The position numbers and the translations under genes were made by a program. Shown here piece after piece: positions 40,651 through 48,653 of a DNA stretch of 64,000 nt. The notes under the pieces are model-generated. The model had not been told where the DNA came from, did not search any database, and saw nothing but the letters and a program-made list of their open reading frames with translations. Each line of letters opens with the position of its first letter. Within the stretch, counting starts at the first letter, position 1. Source of the DNA: DAOTVC01 sp034437215 (lineage in GTDB: Bacteria; Chloroflexota; Anaerolineae; B4-G1; SLSP01); assembly GCA_034437215.1 (NCBI GenBank), contig DAOTVC010000039.1, positions 1 through 64,000 on the forward strand, given 5' to 3'.

Positions 40651-40840
40651 GGGATGCCTGCCGTAGGCGGGGCAATCCCTGCCGTAGGCGGGGCAATCCC
40701 TGCCGTAGGCGGGGCAATCCCTGCCGTAGGCGGGGCAATCCCTGCCGGAGGCGGGGCAATCCCTGCCGTAGGCGGGGCAATCCCTGCCGGAGGCGGGGCA
40801 ATCCCTGCCGGAGGCGGGGCAAGCAGGCGGCAGGCATCCC
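40651..40840. repeat. 21-bp hairpin repeat array enclosed by a 13-bp inverted repeat
   Basis: Eight direct 21-bp units from 40657 to 40824, differing only at one base (GTAGGC or GGAGGC). Each can fold as CCCTGCC-gta-GGCGGGG. The array is enclosed by a perfect inverted repeat, GGGATGCCTGCCG (40651-40663) and CGGCAGGCATCCC (40828-40840). It fills the gap between glnA and the NUDIX gene, ending 3 bases before the AAGGAGG site of the latter. The unit length is a multiple of 3, so all frames stay open (PAVGGAI repeats), but there is no sign of translation. Confidence 0.92.
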
Positions 40841-40855
40841 AACAAGGAGGAGCGT

Positions 40856-41311
40856 ATGGAGCCAGAACAGATTCCCGTCCTCTATGCCGTCGCCGGGGGG
40901 GTCGTCTACGACATACAAAAGCGCCAGGTGGTGGTGCTCATCCGCCCCTCCCGGGACGAGATCCGGCTGCCTAAAGGCCATATCCTGCCCGAGGAGAACC
41001 CCGAGCAGGCAGCCCTGAGGGAGATCACCGAGGAGACGGGCTATTCCGATCTGGAGATCGCCCTCACACTCGGAGAGCAGTTGGTCGTTTTTCCCTTCGG
41101 CAAGCACACTATTCGGCGCACGGAGTACTACTACCTGGTCTACCTCCGTTCGGAGCAGCAGGTGGAGCGCCCGCCTGCCGACGAGGAGGAGTTCTTCCCC
41201 ATCTGGATCTCTCTGAACGAAGCCCTGGAGCACCTCACCTTTGAGGCCGAGCGCGAGTGGATCCGGCGGGCGCAGGCCTACCTCATAGAGCGCCGCGAAG
41301 ATGGCGCGTGA
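40856..41311 (+). CDS. NUDIX hydrolase
   Basis: 151 residues, ATG after AAGGAGG. The NUDIX box is complete: GHILPEENPEQAALREITEETGY fits GX5EX7REUXEEXGU, with the metal-binding REITEE around residue 60. The opening AVAGGVVYDIQKRQVVVLIRPSRDEIRLPKG is typical of diadenosine polyphosphate hydrolase or general house-cleaning NUDIX enzymes. It hydrolyses a nucleoside diphosphate linked to another group; the substrate cannot be told. It overlaps the start of the endonuclease III-like gene by 11 bases, so expression is coupled and a DNA or nucleotide pool maintenance role is plausible. Confidence 0.88.
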   Translation: MEPEQIPVLYAVAGGVVYDIQKRQVVVLIRPSRDEIRLPKGHILPEENPEQAALREITEETGYSDLEIALTLGEQLVVFPFGKHTIRRTEYYYLVYLRSEQQVERPPADEEEFFPIWISLNEALEHLTFEAEREWIRRAQAYLIERREDGA

Positions 41312-42005
41312 ACGACGCGAAGCACTGAAGGCCAAGATCCTGGAGGTCCACCGGCGTCTCGGTGCCGCCTACGGTGAGCCGGAGCGCGAGGCGGAGAAGG
41401 GGGCCGTGGCCCAGCTGGTGAACACCATTCTCAGCCAGAACACCAACGACCGCAACCGCGATCTGGCCTACGATCGCCTGCGTCTACGCTTCCCCAGCTG
41501 GGAAGCCGTGCGCGACGCGCCCCAGGAGAAGGTGATTGAAGCCATCCGCCCTGCAGGCCTGGCGCCCAGCAAGGGGCCCCGCATCCAGGAAGCCCTGCGA
41601 GAGATCACCCGCACGCAGGGCGAGATCACGCTCGACTTTCTGCGGGACCTGGGCCTTGAGGAGGCCCGGGAGTGGCTCCTCGGCATCAAGGGGGTCGGCC
41701 CCAAAACAGCCGCCATCGTGCTCCTCTTCGCCCTCGCACGGCCCGCCTTTCCGGTGGACACCCACGTGCACCGCGTGAGCCGGCGGCTGGGACTGATCCC
41801 GCAGGACACATCACGGGAGAAAGCCCACACCCTTCTGGAAGGGCTGGTTCCGGAGGCGCTCTACTATCCCTTTCACATCGAGTTGATCCGCCACGGGCGG
41901 GAAGTCTGCACAGCCCGCAACCCGGAGCACGCCGCGTGTGGTCTACAGGATCTCTGCGACTACTATCAGGAGTTGAAGGTCGATGAAAGAGCGAACGAGA
42001 GTTAA
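41301..42005 (+). CDS. Endonuclease III-like DNA glycosylase with altered Fe-S ligand
   Basis: 234 residues. HhH-GPD superfamily: helix-hairpin-helix LLGIKGVGPKTAAIVLLFA with catalytic K135, and D153 in FPVDTHVHRVSRRLG, 18 residues apart as in E. coli Nth. The C-terminal Fe-S loop reads C203-x6-H210-x2-C213-x5-C219, so the second of the four cysteines is a histidine. It removes damaged pyrimidines and nicks at abasic sites, if active. The first 30 residues are a helical extension. It overlaps both neighbours (11 and 23 bases). Alternative: a related HhH-GPD enzyme of different specificity. Confidence 0.86.
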   Translation: MARERREALKAKILEVHRRLGAAYGEPEREAEKGAVAQLVNTILSQNTNDRNRDLAYDRLRLRFPSWEAVRDAPQEKVIEAIRPAGLAPSKGPRIQEALREITRTQGEITLDFLRDLGLEEAREWLLGIKGVGPKTAAIVLLFALARPAFPVDTHVHRVSRRLGLIPQDTSREKAHTLLEGLVPEALYYPFHIELIRHGREVCTARNPEHAACGLQDLCDYYQELKVDERANES

Positions 42006-42540
42006 ATTCCCCCTGTTGATCTATCAGACCCTGAGCAAGCGCTGGTTCGTCTCTTCTGTGCTGCTCATCCCTCTGGGCCTGCTGCTCTGGTGGAGCCAGC
42101 GACAGAGTGGCCCCTACGCCTTCGCCATCCTCTTCGTCCCGCTGGCGGGCGTCCTCCTCACTATCTACACGCTGCTGGCGCGCAATGCCGCCGTCGTCTG
42201 CAGCCCCAAGCACTTCACCGTCCGTACGCCGCTCATGCCGGTGGTCTTCTCCTACCGGCGGGTGGAGAATGTACGGCCCCTCGAATTCGCCGCGGTCTTC
42301 CCTCCCCTGGAGGAAAAGGGAGTGCGGCGACGCTTCTACCAGAATCTCTGGGCCAAGACCGCCGTCGTCGTCGATCTCAAGGGCTATCCCGTCGCCCTGT
42401 GGTGGCTGAAACTCTGGTTCAGCCCCTACCTGCTGCACCCCCAAGAGCGGGCCCTCGTCCTGCTCGTCGAGGAGTGGATGGCCCTCGTACGCCAGATCGA
42501 GATCCGGCGCGCGGCCCTCCAGGAGGGGCGACATTACTGA
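41983..42540 (+). CDS. Small membrane protein with PH-like domain, function unknown
   Basis: 185 residues, overlapping the endonuclease gene by 23 bases. ATG 41983 reads MKERTRVKFPLLIYQTLSKRW. Two membrane helices (about residues 24-43 and 46-66) are followed by a soluble domain of about 115 residues with beta-strand pattern: VVCSPKHFTVRTPLMPVVFSYRRVENVRP, then VVVDLKGYPVALWWLKLW and a C-terminal helix. The layout resembles bacterial PH-domain membrane proteins in which a strand-rich domain faces the cytosol. No catalytic motif. The last gene before the origin region. Confidence 0.65.
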   Translation: MKERTRVKFPLLIYQTLSKRWFVSSVLLIPLGLLLWWSQRQSGPYAFAILFVPLAGVLLTIYTLLARNAAVVCSPKHFTVRTPLMPVVFSYRRVENVRPLEFAAVFPPLEEKGVRRRFYQNLWAKTAVVVDLKGYPVALWWLKLWFSPYLLHPQERALVLLVEEWMALVRQIEIRRAALQEGRHY

Positions 42541-42600
42541 AAGCGCCGAGAGGGTCTTTGTTTTTGGTTGCTGAAGGGGGCACAAACCCAAATTAAACGC

Positions 42601-42775
42601 ATTGGATTTTGGATTCTGTAGGGCATTATCCCAAAATGATAGCGCAAACCCATAACTTATCCACTTTTCCACAGCTTTATCCACAGGCCAAACCGTAATT
42701 GTAGGGGTCACGAGGTCCCAAAGTGGCACTTACAGGGAAAAGGTAATTTGTTATTCACAGTTATTCGTGCAACCT
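42601..42775. other. oriC: Candidate replication origin (oriC) with DnaA boxes
   Basis: The 447-base gene-free stretch before dnaA is markedly richer in A+T than its surroundings. DnaA-box-like 9-mers: TTATCCACT (42657-42665), TTTTCCACA (42665-42673), perfect TTATCCACA (42677-42685), TTATTCACA (42751-42759), and TTATTCGTG (42761-42769). Those at 42657, 42677 and 42751-42761 all read in the same direction. An AT-rich run (about 42570-42650) could be the unwinding element. This arrangement next to dnaA is typical of bacterial chromosomal origins. Confidence 0.75.
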
Positions 42776-42987
42776 TAAAACTTAGGTCCTTTTAACACAA
42801 AAGGGGCTCCTGGAATTGCACCCCCGGGGCTTTTTTGGTAAAATAGGGGCGTGCCAAGGGATGAAACGCCCTGCGGAACTCCACCAAGACACTTCCACAG
42901 GTGGAGGACGACACACCAATCTTTGCACGAAGTAGCATTATGGAATCGGAGGGTCCTTTTGCGCCCCTCCGCAGCAAGGGGAATTAT

Positions 42988-44331
42988 ATGAATGAGGCAA
43001 ATTCGCACAAATTATGGCGCGCCACCTTGGGAGAGCTGGAGTTGCAGATGACGCGCGCCACCTTTGACACCTGGCTACGAGACACCCGTTGTCTGGGTTT
43101 GGAAAACGGAGAGACCCTGGTCATCGGTGTCAAGAACGGGTACGCGGTCGAGTGGCTGGAGAACCGCCTTCAACCCATCGTACAGCGCACCCTGCAGCAC
43201 ATTGCCGGAAAAAGTCTAGAAACACGCTTTGTGGTGTGGGAGGGTAATCGCACCCCGCCCCCGCCACCGCTTCTTCAGGGGGAGAGCATGGATGTCGTCA
43301 CCACTCCGGTTCCCGATCCAGGTCTGAATGAAGAGTATACCTTCCAGGACTACGTCGTGGGGCCGGGCAACCGGTTGGCGCAGGCGGCCTCCCAGGCCGT
43401 CGCCGAGGCACCGGCCCGCGCTTACAACCCCCTCTTCCTCTACGGCGGTGTGGGGTTGGGTAAGACCCATCTCCTCCACGCCATCGGTCAGATCTCCTAC
43501 AGGCAGGGTCTGCAAGTCCTCTACATCTCCTCCGAGCAGTTTACCAACGACCTGGTCGAGGCCATCCGCACCCACACCACCGATGCCTTTCGGGATAAGT
43601 ACCGCAACGCTGAAGTCCTCCTCGTCGATGACATTCAATTTATCGCCGGCAAAGAGAGCACCCAGGAGGAGTTCTTCCACACCTTCAACGCCCTCCGCGA
43701 TACCGGACACCAGATCGTTCTCAGCAGTGACCGCCCGCCCAAGGCTATGATCACCCTTGAGGAGCGCCTGCGGTCGCGCTTCGAGTGGGGCCTGATCGTC
43801 GACATCCAACCCCCGAATTTCGAGACCCGGTTGGCCATCCTGCGCAAGAAGGCCCATCGGCGCGGCGTGAAGATCTCGGACAGTGTGCTGGAGTTCATCG
43901 CCAGCAACGTCGAGAGCAACATCCGCGAGCTCGAGGGCGCTCTCAACCAGCTCCTGGCGCTCTCACGCCTCACGGGCTTGCCGCTAAACCTGGAGACTGC
44001 TCAGCAGGCCCTCACCGACCTGCTCCCCAGCCGCCCCACCCTGACGGCCGAGGAGATCATCGAGATGGTCTCTACCTACTACAACCTCACCGTGGACGAG
44101 CTGCGGAGCCCTCGTCGCAGCCGCAGGATCGCCTTTCCCCGCCAGATTGCCATGTACCTGATCCGGGAGGAGACCGATTCCTCCCTGCCCCAAATCGGAG
44201 CGCAGCTGGGCGGCAGAGATCATACGACCATTCTCTACGGCTACGAGCGCATCCGCACCACCCTGGAAGAGGACCCCCAACTGCGACGCGAGATCCTGAC
44301 GCTCAAGTCACGCCTCTACGAACGCAACTAA
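42988..44331 (+). CDS. dnaA: Chromosomal replication initiator DnaA
   Basis: 447 residues from ATG 42988, with AAGGGG six bases upstream; further in-frame ATGs at 42940 lack a site. Domain I is residues 1-80 (LWRATLGELELQM). The AAA+ domain has Walker A GGVGLGKT (153-160), Walker B LLVDDIQFI, and sensor regions RLRSRFEWGLIVDIQPP. Domain IV recognises DNA with GGRDHTTILYGYERI near residue 410. It binds DnaA boxes and opens the origin, here directly upstream. Unlike in many bacteria, dnaN does not follow; the next gene is a lactate permease after a long terminator-like stem. Confidence 0.96.
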   Translation: MNEANSHKLWRATLGELELQMTRATFDTWLRDTRCLGLENGETLVIGVKNGYAVEWLENRLQPIVQRTLQHIAGKSLETRFVVWEGNRTPPPPPLLQGESMDVVTTPVPDPGLNEEYTFQDYVVGPGNRLAQAASQAVAEAPARAYNPLFLYGGVGLGKTHLLHAIGQISYRQGLQVLYISSEQFTNDLVEAIRTHTTDAFRDKYRNAEVLLVDDIQFIAGKESTQEEFFHTFNALRDTGHQIVLSSDRPPKAMITLEERLRSRFEWGLIVDIQPPNFETRLAILRKKAHRRGVKISDSVLEFIASNVESNIRELEGALNQLLALSRLTGLPLNLETAQQALTDLLPSRPTLTAEEIIEMVSTYYNLTVDELRSPRRSRRIAFPRQIAMYLIREETDSSLPQIGAQLGGRDHTTILYGYERIRTTLEEDPQLRREILTLKSRLYERN

Positions 44332-44339
44332 CGCTTGTA

Positions 44340-44383
44340 CTACCCGCCGGGCCTCCCGATTATGCGGGAGGCCCGGCGGGTAG
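44340..44383. terminator. Long perfect hairpin after dnaA
   Basis: 19-bp perfect stem (44340-44358 with 44365-44383), loop of 6 bases, beginning 9 bases after the dnaA stop. No T-run follows. It is strong enough to block or pause transcription, or to protect mRNA ends. Confidence 0.65.
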
Positions 44384-44482
44384 ACCGTACCTGGCATATC
44401 GCCAGAGGATGCTGGGCACTTTCTCTGTCCCTCACCCTCGAGTATAATCACCTCCTGATGCTACAAGAAAGGACCTAGATCC

Positions 44483-46015
44483 ATGGTGTTTCTGGATATC
44501 GTTCTGGCGGTCGTTCCGATCTCACTGATCCTCTTCCTCATGCTCGGCCTGCGGTGGAAGAGCTCGCGAGCGGGTCTGGCGGCCTGGATTGCCGCCCTTA
44601 TCGTCGCCGTCCTGCGCTTCGGCGTCGGGGGACGCATCCTCTGGTGGGCTCACGTTCGCGCCCTCTTCCTGGCACTCTACGTTCTCTACATCATCTGGGG
44701 CGCGCTCCTCTTCTACCGGGTCACGGAAGCGGCAGGCGTGCTGGATGCGATGGGCACGCTGATGCACCGGATGGCGCCGACGCAGGCTGCCCAGGTGCTG
44801 CTGTTGGCCTGGGGACTCACCTCCTTCTTCCAGGGTGTGGGAGGCTTCGGCGTTCCCGTCGCTATCGTGGCGCCGATGATGGTGGGGCTGGGCTTCTCCA
44901 TGGCGCAGGCCGTCGTCATCCCCTCCCTGGGCGACACGTGGGCCGTCTCCTTCGGCTCCCTGGGCTCGGCCTTTAACGCCCTGGCGGCGACCACGGGCGT
45001 ATCCGAGCCCCTGCTGGCGACCTGGAGCGCCCTCCACATGGGGCTGCTCTGTCTCGTCATGGGCCTCTTCGCTCTATGGGCGGCCGACGGGTGGGCTACC
45101 GTCCGCGAGGGTTGGCTCCCACTTCTCCTGATGGGCGTGGCCATGGCAGGGATGCAATTCGTCACAGCCCACTACGGCCTCCCTAACATCGCGGCCATGG
45201 TGGGAGCGCTGGCGGGCCTCCTCGTCGGCAGTATCTGGGCGCTCCTGCGCTTTCCGGAGGGACGCAGCGTGCTGCATGAGCCGGTTCTGCTCACCCGGGC
45301 CCTGCTGCCCTACGGCTTGCTCCTGGCGCTCATCCTCGTAGCCCGGCTCATCGTCCCGCTGCAGGTCCTGCTGCGCGCCGTCGTGCTCCAGGTCCCCATT
45401 CCCGGGCTTGTCACGGGACGTGGGTGGGTTATCGAGCCGGAGACGGCACGCGCCATCTCGGTCTTCGGGCACACCGGGGCCCTGCTCATCTACGCGTCGC
45501 TCATCACCTACGGTTGGGCCCGGTACGCGGGATACATCGAGGGGGGACACAAGCGGGAGATTCTGCGCAAGGTGTTGCGCAGCGGCCTCTCCTCGACGCT
45601 CACCATCCTCTCCATGGTCGCGGTGGCCAGCATCATGGACTACGCCGGCATGCTACAGCTCCTCTCGGAGCTGATGGCGGGTGCGGCAGGACGGCTCTTT
45701 CCTCTGGTTTCCCCCTTCATCGGCGCCCTGGGAGGCTTTGTCACGGGCAGCAACTCCAACTCGAACGTCCTCTTCGGCGTCCTCCAGCGCAACGTGGCCG
45801 AGACTCTGCACTACGTCGTCCCGCTGATCCTCGGGGCCCAGAACGCCGGCGCTGCCGTCGGCGCGACCTTCTCGCCCTCCAAAATCCTGGTGGGGTGCAG
45901 TACCGTCGACCTGGACAACTGCGAGGCGATCATCATGCAGCAGCTGCTTGGCTATACCCTGCTGGCCCTGATCATCTTGGCGCTCTTCACCTGGCTCTTG
46001 ACGCTGGTATATTGA
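44483..46015 (+). CDS. lctP: L-lactate permease family transporter
   Basis: 510 residues, ATG with AAAGGACC upstream. About twelve to fourteen hydrophobic helices over the whole length. Family motifs: VGGFGVPVAIVAPMMVGLGFS near residue 130, SLGDTWAVSFGSLGSAF, and near the C-terminus FIGALGGFVTGSNSNSNVLFG and GAAVGATFSPSKILVGCSTV. These match the LctP (lactate permease, TC 2.A.14) family, importing lactate or glycolate with protons. A TATAAT at 44443-44448 with a weak TTTCTC 17 bases before suggests its own promoter. No lactate dehydrogenase is next to it. Confidence 0.9.
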   Translation: MVFLDIVLAVVPISLILFLMLGLRWKSSRAGLAAWIAALIVAVLRFGVGGRILWWAHVRALFLALYVLYIIWGALLFYRVTEAAGVLDAMGTLMHRMAPTQAAQVLLLAWGLTSFFQGVGGFGVPVAIVAPMMVGLGFSMAQAVVIPSLGDTWAVSFGSLGSAFNALAATTGVSEPLLATWSALHMGLLCLVMGLFALWAADGWATVREGWLPLLLMGVAMAGMQFVTAHYGLPNIAAMVGALAGLLVGSIWALLRFPEGRSVLHEPVLLTRALLPYGLLLALILVARLIVPLQVLLRAVVLQVPIPGLVTGRGWVIEPETARAISVFGHTGALLIYASLITYGWARYAGYIEGGHKREILRKVLRSGLSSTLTILSMVAVASIMDYAGMLQLLSELMAGAAGRLFPLVSPFIGALGGFVTGSNSNSNVLFGVLQRNVAETLHYVVPLILGAQNAGAAVGATFSPSKILVGCSTVDLDNCEAIIMQQLLGYTLLALIILALFTWLLTLVY

Positions 46016-46058
46016 GCCTGGGTCGCTAATATTTTTGATTTCGTAACATTTTTGTTCC

Positions 46059-46087
46059 TTGAAGTTATATCCCCTTGTCTGTATAAT
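46059..46087 (+). promoter_or_regulatory. Promoter of REC-CpaE gene
   Basis: TTGAAG (46059-46064), 17-base spacer, TATAAT (46082-46087), about 50 bases before the ATG at 46139, in an AT-rich gap. Confidence 0.7.
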
Positions 46088-46138
46088 CAGAGAAGAGAGA
46101 AAAAACCGTCCCTCACTATCTAGCGACGAGGAGATGAT

Positions 46139-47275
46139 ATGGCAAGACGCATCTTGATCGCCGATGATGACCTGGAAGCCCTGCGCCTCATCGGCCTGAT
46201 GCTGGAGCGCAAGGGGTACGAAATCGTCGCAGCCGCCTCGGGTGAGCAGGCGCTGAAGAAGATCGAGGAGCAGCTGCCCGATCTCATCATCCTCGACGTG
46301 ATGATGCCCGGCGTAGATGGTTACGAGGTGGCTCGACACTTACGGGAGAATCCCAGAACCGCTCCGATCCCCATCCTCTTCTTCACGGCCAAGAGCTCCA
46401 TTACCGACAAGATCGCGGGCTTTCAGGCCGGCGGCGACGACTATCTGACGAAGCCCATCCATCCGGCGGAGCTGCTCTCGCGGGTCGAGGTTCTCCTGCA
46501 GCGCAGCGCTCGCCAGACAGTTCCTGAGACGGCCCGGGCCAAGGTCTTTGCCCTACTCCCCGTCAAGGGCGGGGTCGGTAACAGCACGCTGGCCCTCAAC
46601 ATGGCCCTACAAATGGCTCAAGTGAAGGAGAAGCGCACGATCCTGGTGGAGTTGGTGGATGGCGGAGGCTCCAGCGCCTCACAACTCGGCGCCTCCGCCA
46701 CTCGAGGTCTGCAGTCCCTGGTGGAGAAAGGGCCGCTGGCGCTCAGTTCTGCTGCGGTGGATGCCCAGGCCCTCAAGCACGAGACCGGGCTGCGCGTTCT
46801 GCCTGCCAGCCCGCGACCTGCCGGTCTGGTCCCCGCCATCACTGAGGAGTTCGTCCAGGCCCTGCTGCGCATTCTCCTGACGGAGTACGACCACGTGCTC
46901 TTTGACCTCTCCCCTACGCTCAACAAGGCCACCACTGAGGTGCTGCACCAGGCTCAGTACGTCATCCTCACCTTCGAACCCACAAAGATCGCGCTAGCCC
47001 TCGCCCATACCTTCCTGGAGAGCCTGGAGGAGCGGAACATCGGCGCCTACAAGGTCCGCCCTGTCTTCATCCACCGCGCCCCGGCTGCCGACGCCATCAC
47101 CCGAGACTCCGTTAAGGCGGAGATCGGTCAGGAGCTCTTAGCCAGCATCCCTCCTGTACCCGACGCCGCTTACGAAAGTTGGTCTGCGGGACAGCCCATG
47201 CTGCTCACGCAACCGCAGAATCTCTTCTCGCAGCAGGTGCGCTTTATCGTTGATCGGCTTTTGGAATCCTCTTAA
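46139..47275 (+). CDS. Response-regulator receiver fused to CpaE/ParA-like ATPase domain
   Basis: 378 residues. REC domain at 1-120: acidic D9-D11, phospho-acceptor D53 (IILDVMMP), the conserved Thr/Ser region FFTAKSS, and K in TKPIHPAE. The second domain (about 134-378) belongs to the MinD/ParA/CpaE group. Its deviant Walker A reads KGGVGNST: signature K143 is kept, but the P-loop lysine is N148, so ATP binding may be lost or weak. LFDLSPTLNKAT gives the Walker B-like strand. CpaE/TadZ proteins localise pilus secretion machinery. Here a histidine kinase follows, suggesting it is the output of a two-component pathway; the pilus genes are not in the window. Confidence 0.83.
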   Translation: MARRILIADDDLEALRLIGLMLERKGYEIVAAASGEQALKKIEEQLPDLIILDVMMPGVDGYEVARHLRENPRTAPIPILFFTAKSSITDKIAGFQAGGDDYLTKPIHPAELLSRVEVLLQRSARQTVPETARAKVFALLPVKGGVGNSTLALNMALQMAQVKEKRTILVELVDGGGSSASQLGASATRGLQSLVEKGPLALSSAAVDAQALKHETGLRVLPASPRPAGLVPAITEEFVQALLRILLTEYDHVLFDLSPTLNKATTEVLHQAQYVILTFEPTKIALALAHTFLESLEERNIGAYKVRPVFIHRAPAADAITRDSVKAEIGQELLASIPPVPDAAYESWSAGQPMLLTQPQNLFSQQVRFIVDRLLESS

Positions 47276-47295
47276 AGAGACTGTTCACTGAGCAA

Positions 47296-48537
47296 ATGAA
47301 ACGTTCGACTCCCGTGTCACCCTTAGATACCTTCCAGAACAGACCTCGAGAGCAGGAACAGGAGCTGCTCGAACAACGGGTCGCCCGGTTGGAGCAGCTC
47401 CTGGCCGTTGGTCGGCGCCTGAACTCTACCCTGGAGATACCGGCGCTCCTGCTGCAGGTCGTCAGCGCGGCGCGAGAGATCACAGGCGCGGACGCGGCCT
47501 CTATCCTGCTCGTGGAGAACGACAAGACGTTGCGTTTTGCTGCCTCCTGCGGCCCCGACGACACCCTCCTCAAAACGACCGAGGTGCCCATCGACAAAAG
47601 CCTCGCGGGATGGGTGGTGCGCAATGCCGAGACCGCCATCGTGGAGGATGCCACCTCCGACCTGCGCGTCTACGTCATCGACGAGGCCCTGACCACCCGC
47701 TCCATCGTGGCGGTTCCGATGCTCTTCGGCGAGCAGGTCATCGGAGTGCTGGAAAGCCTGACCCACCACGAACAGCACCGCTTCAGCCCTCACGACGTTG
47801 AGGCCCTGGAGACCCTGGCCGGTATCGCTGCCGTGGCCGTGCAGAACGCACGCCTCTTCCAACAGAGTGACTGGATCGCTGAGATCGTTCACGAGATCCG
47901 CACCCCCCTCACCTCCATCATGACCTATGCCGACCTTCTCGCCACCCGTCAGTTACAGCCTCACTCGCGCCAGAAGTTCGTGGAGATCATCAACCATGAG
48001 GCCAACCGGGTCAACGGTCTCATCAACCAATTCCTGGATCTGGCCCGGCTGGAGTCAGGCCGGGTCATCATGAAGCGCACGCCCTTCTCCCTGGCAGAGG
48101 TCATCCGGCTCTCCCGGGATCTCATCCGCCCCCAGGCCGACGAACGGCAGATGTCCCTGGAGGTGGTCGTCCCTCCGGACCTACCCGAGGTTCTGGGGGA
48201 CGCCGAACGCATCCAGCAGGTGCTGCTCAACTTTCTCTCCAATGCCGTGAAGTATGCCAATCCAGGCGATCGCATCTCGGTAGCTTGCGAGGTGGGGGCG
48301 GAGGAGCTCATCGTGACGGTCACCGATACGGGGCCCGGCATCGCCAAAGAGCACCAGCAGGGTCTCTTTGAGAAGTTCTCGCGCGTTCCCGGCAGCGAGG
48401 AGCGCGCCGAAGGCTCGGGACTGGGCTTGAACATCGCACGTCAGATCATCCTGGCCCACCAAGGCCGCGTCTGGCTGGAGAGCGAGGCAGGAGAAGGGAG
48501 CACCTTCGCCTTTTCCCTCCCCCTGACCACCGAGTGA
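47296..48537 (+). CDS. GAF-domain sensor histidine kinase
   Basis: 413 residues. A short coiled coil (about 15-45) leads to a GAF domain (about 50-185: ADAASILLVENDKTL, DKSLAGWVV, MLFGEQVIGVLES). The HisKA motif is IVHEIRTPLTS with phospho-acceptor H199. The HATPase_c domain has N box NFLSNAVKYANPG, G1 VTDTGPGIAKE, and G2 GSGLGLNIARQI. No membrane helix, so it is a soluble kinase. It follows the REC-CpaE gene by 20 bases and is its probable partner. The GAF ligand is unknown. Confidence 0.9.
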   Translation: MKRSTPVSPLDTFQNRPREQEQELLEQRVARLEQLLAVGRRLNSTLEIPALLLQVVSAAREITGADAASILLVENDKTLRFAASCGPDDTLLKTTEVPIDKSLAGWVVRNAETAIVEDATSDLRVYVIDEALTTRSIVAVPMLFGEQVIGVLESLTHHEQHRFSPHDVEALETLAGIAAVAVQNARLFQQSDWIAEIVHEIRTPLTSIMTYADLLATRQLQPHSRQKFVEIINHEANRVNGLINQFLDLARLESGRVIMKRTPFSLAEVIRLSRDLIRPQADERQMSLEVVVPPDLPEVLGDAERIQQVLLNFLSNAVKYANPGDRISVACEVGAEELIVTVTDTGPGIAKEHQQGLFEKFSRVPGSEERAEGSGLGLNIARQIILAHQGRVWLESEAGEGSTFAFSLPLTTE

Positions 48538-48540
48538 TAC

Positions 48541-48609
48541 TTTACAAACCCACAAAATATGGTATCATTTCTCCGCCCTGTGAGTGTCGTAGGCACTCTC
48601 GGGTTTTTT
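48541..48609 (+). promoter_or_regulatory. Promoter and hairpin leader of greA
   Basis: TTTACA (48541-48546), 16-base spacer, TATCAT (48563-48568). After the expected start near 48575 a small hairpin GAGTG/CACTC (48582-48586 with 48594-48598) is followed by TCGGG and TTTTTT. This could be an attenuator in the greA leader, or a terminator for the kinase gene overlapping the promoter. Confidence 0.5.
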
Positions 48610-48653
48610 GTGTTTTTGAATAGTGTATCTTGCCGTTGGAGGACAAGCAGGCT

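Noticed and set aside
40657..40824. CRISPR array
   Set aside because: The units are contiguous 21-bp direct repeats without unique spacers, and no cas gene is present in the window.
40654..40974. Open frame with PAVGGAI repeats across the 21-bp array
   Set aside because: The unit length is divisible by three and lacks stops in all frames, so openness has no meaning. No ribosome binding site, and the frame runs out of phase into the NUDIX gene.
42800..42836. Terminator at the GC-rich and T-run stretch upstream of dnaA
   Set aside because: The T-run is present, but the sequence before it does not form a stem longer than a 4-bp CCCC/GGGG palindrome.
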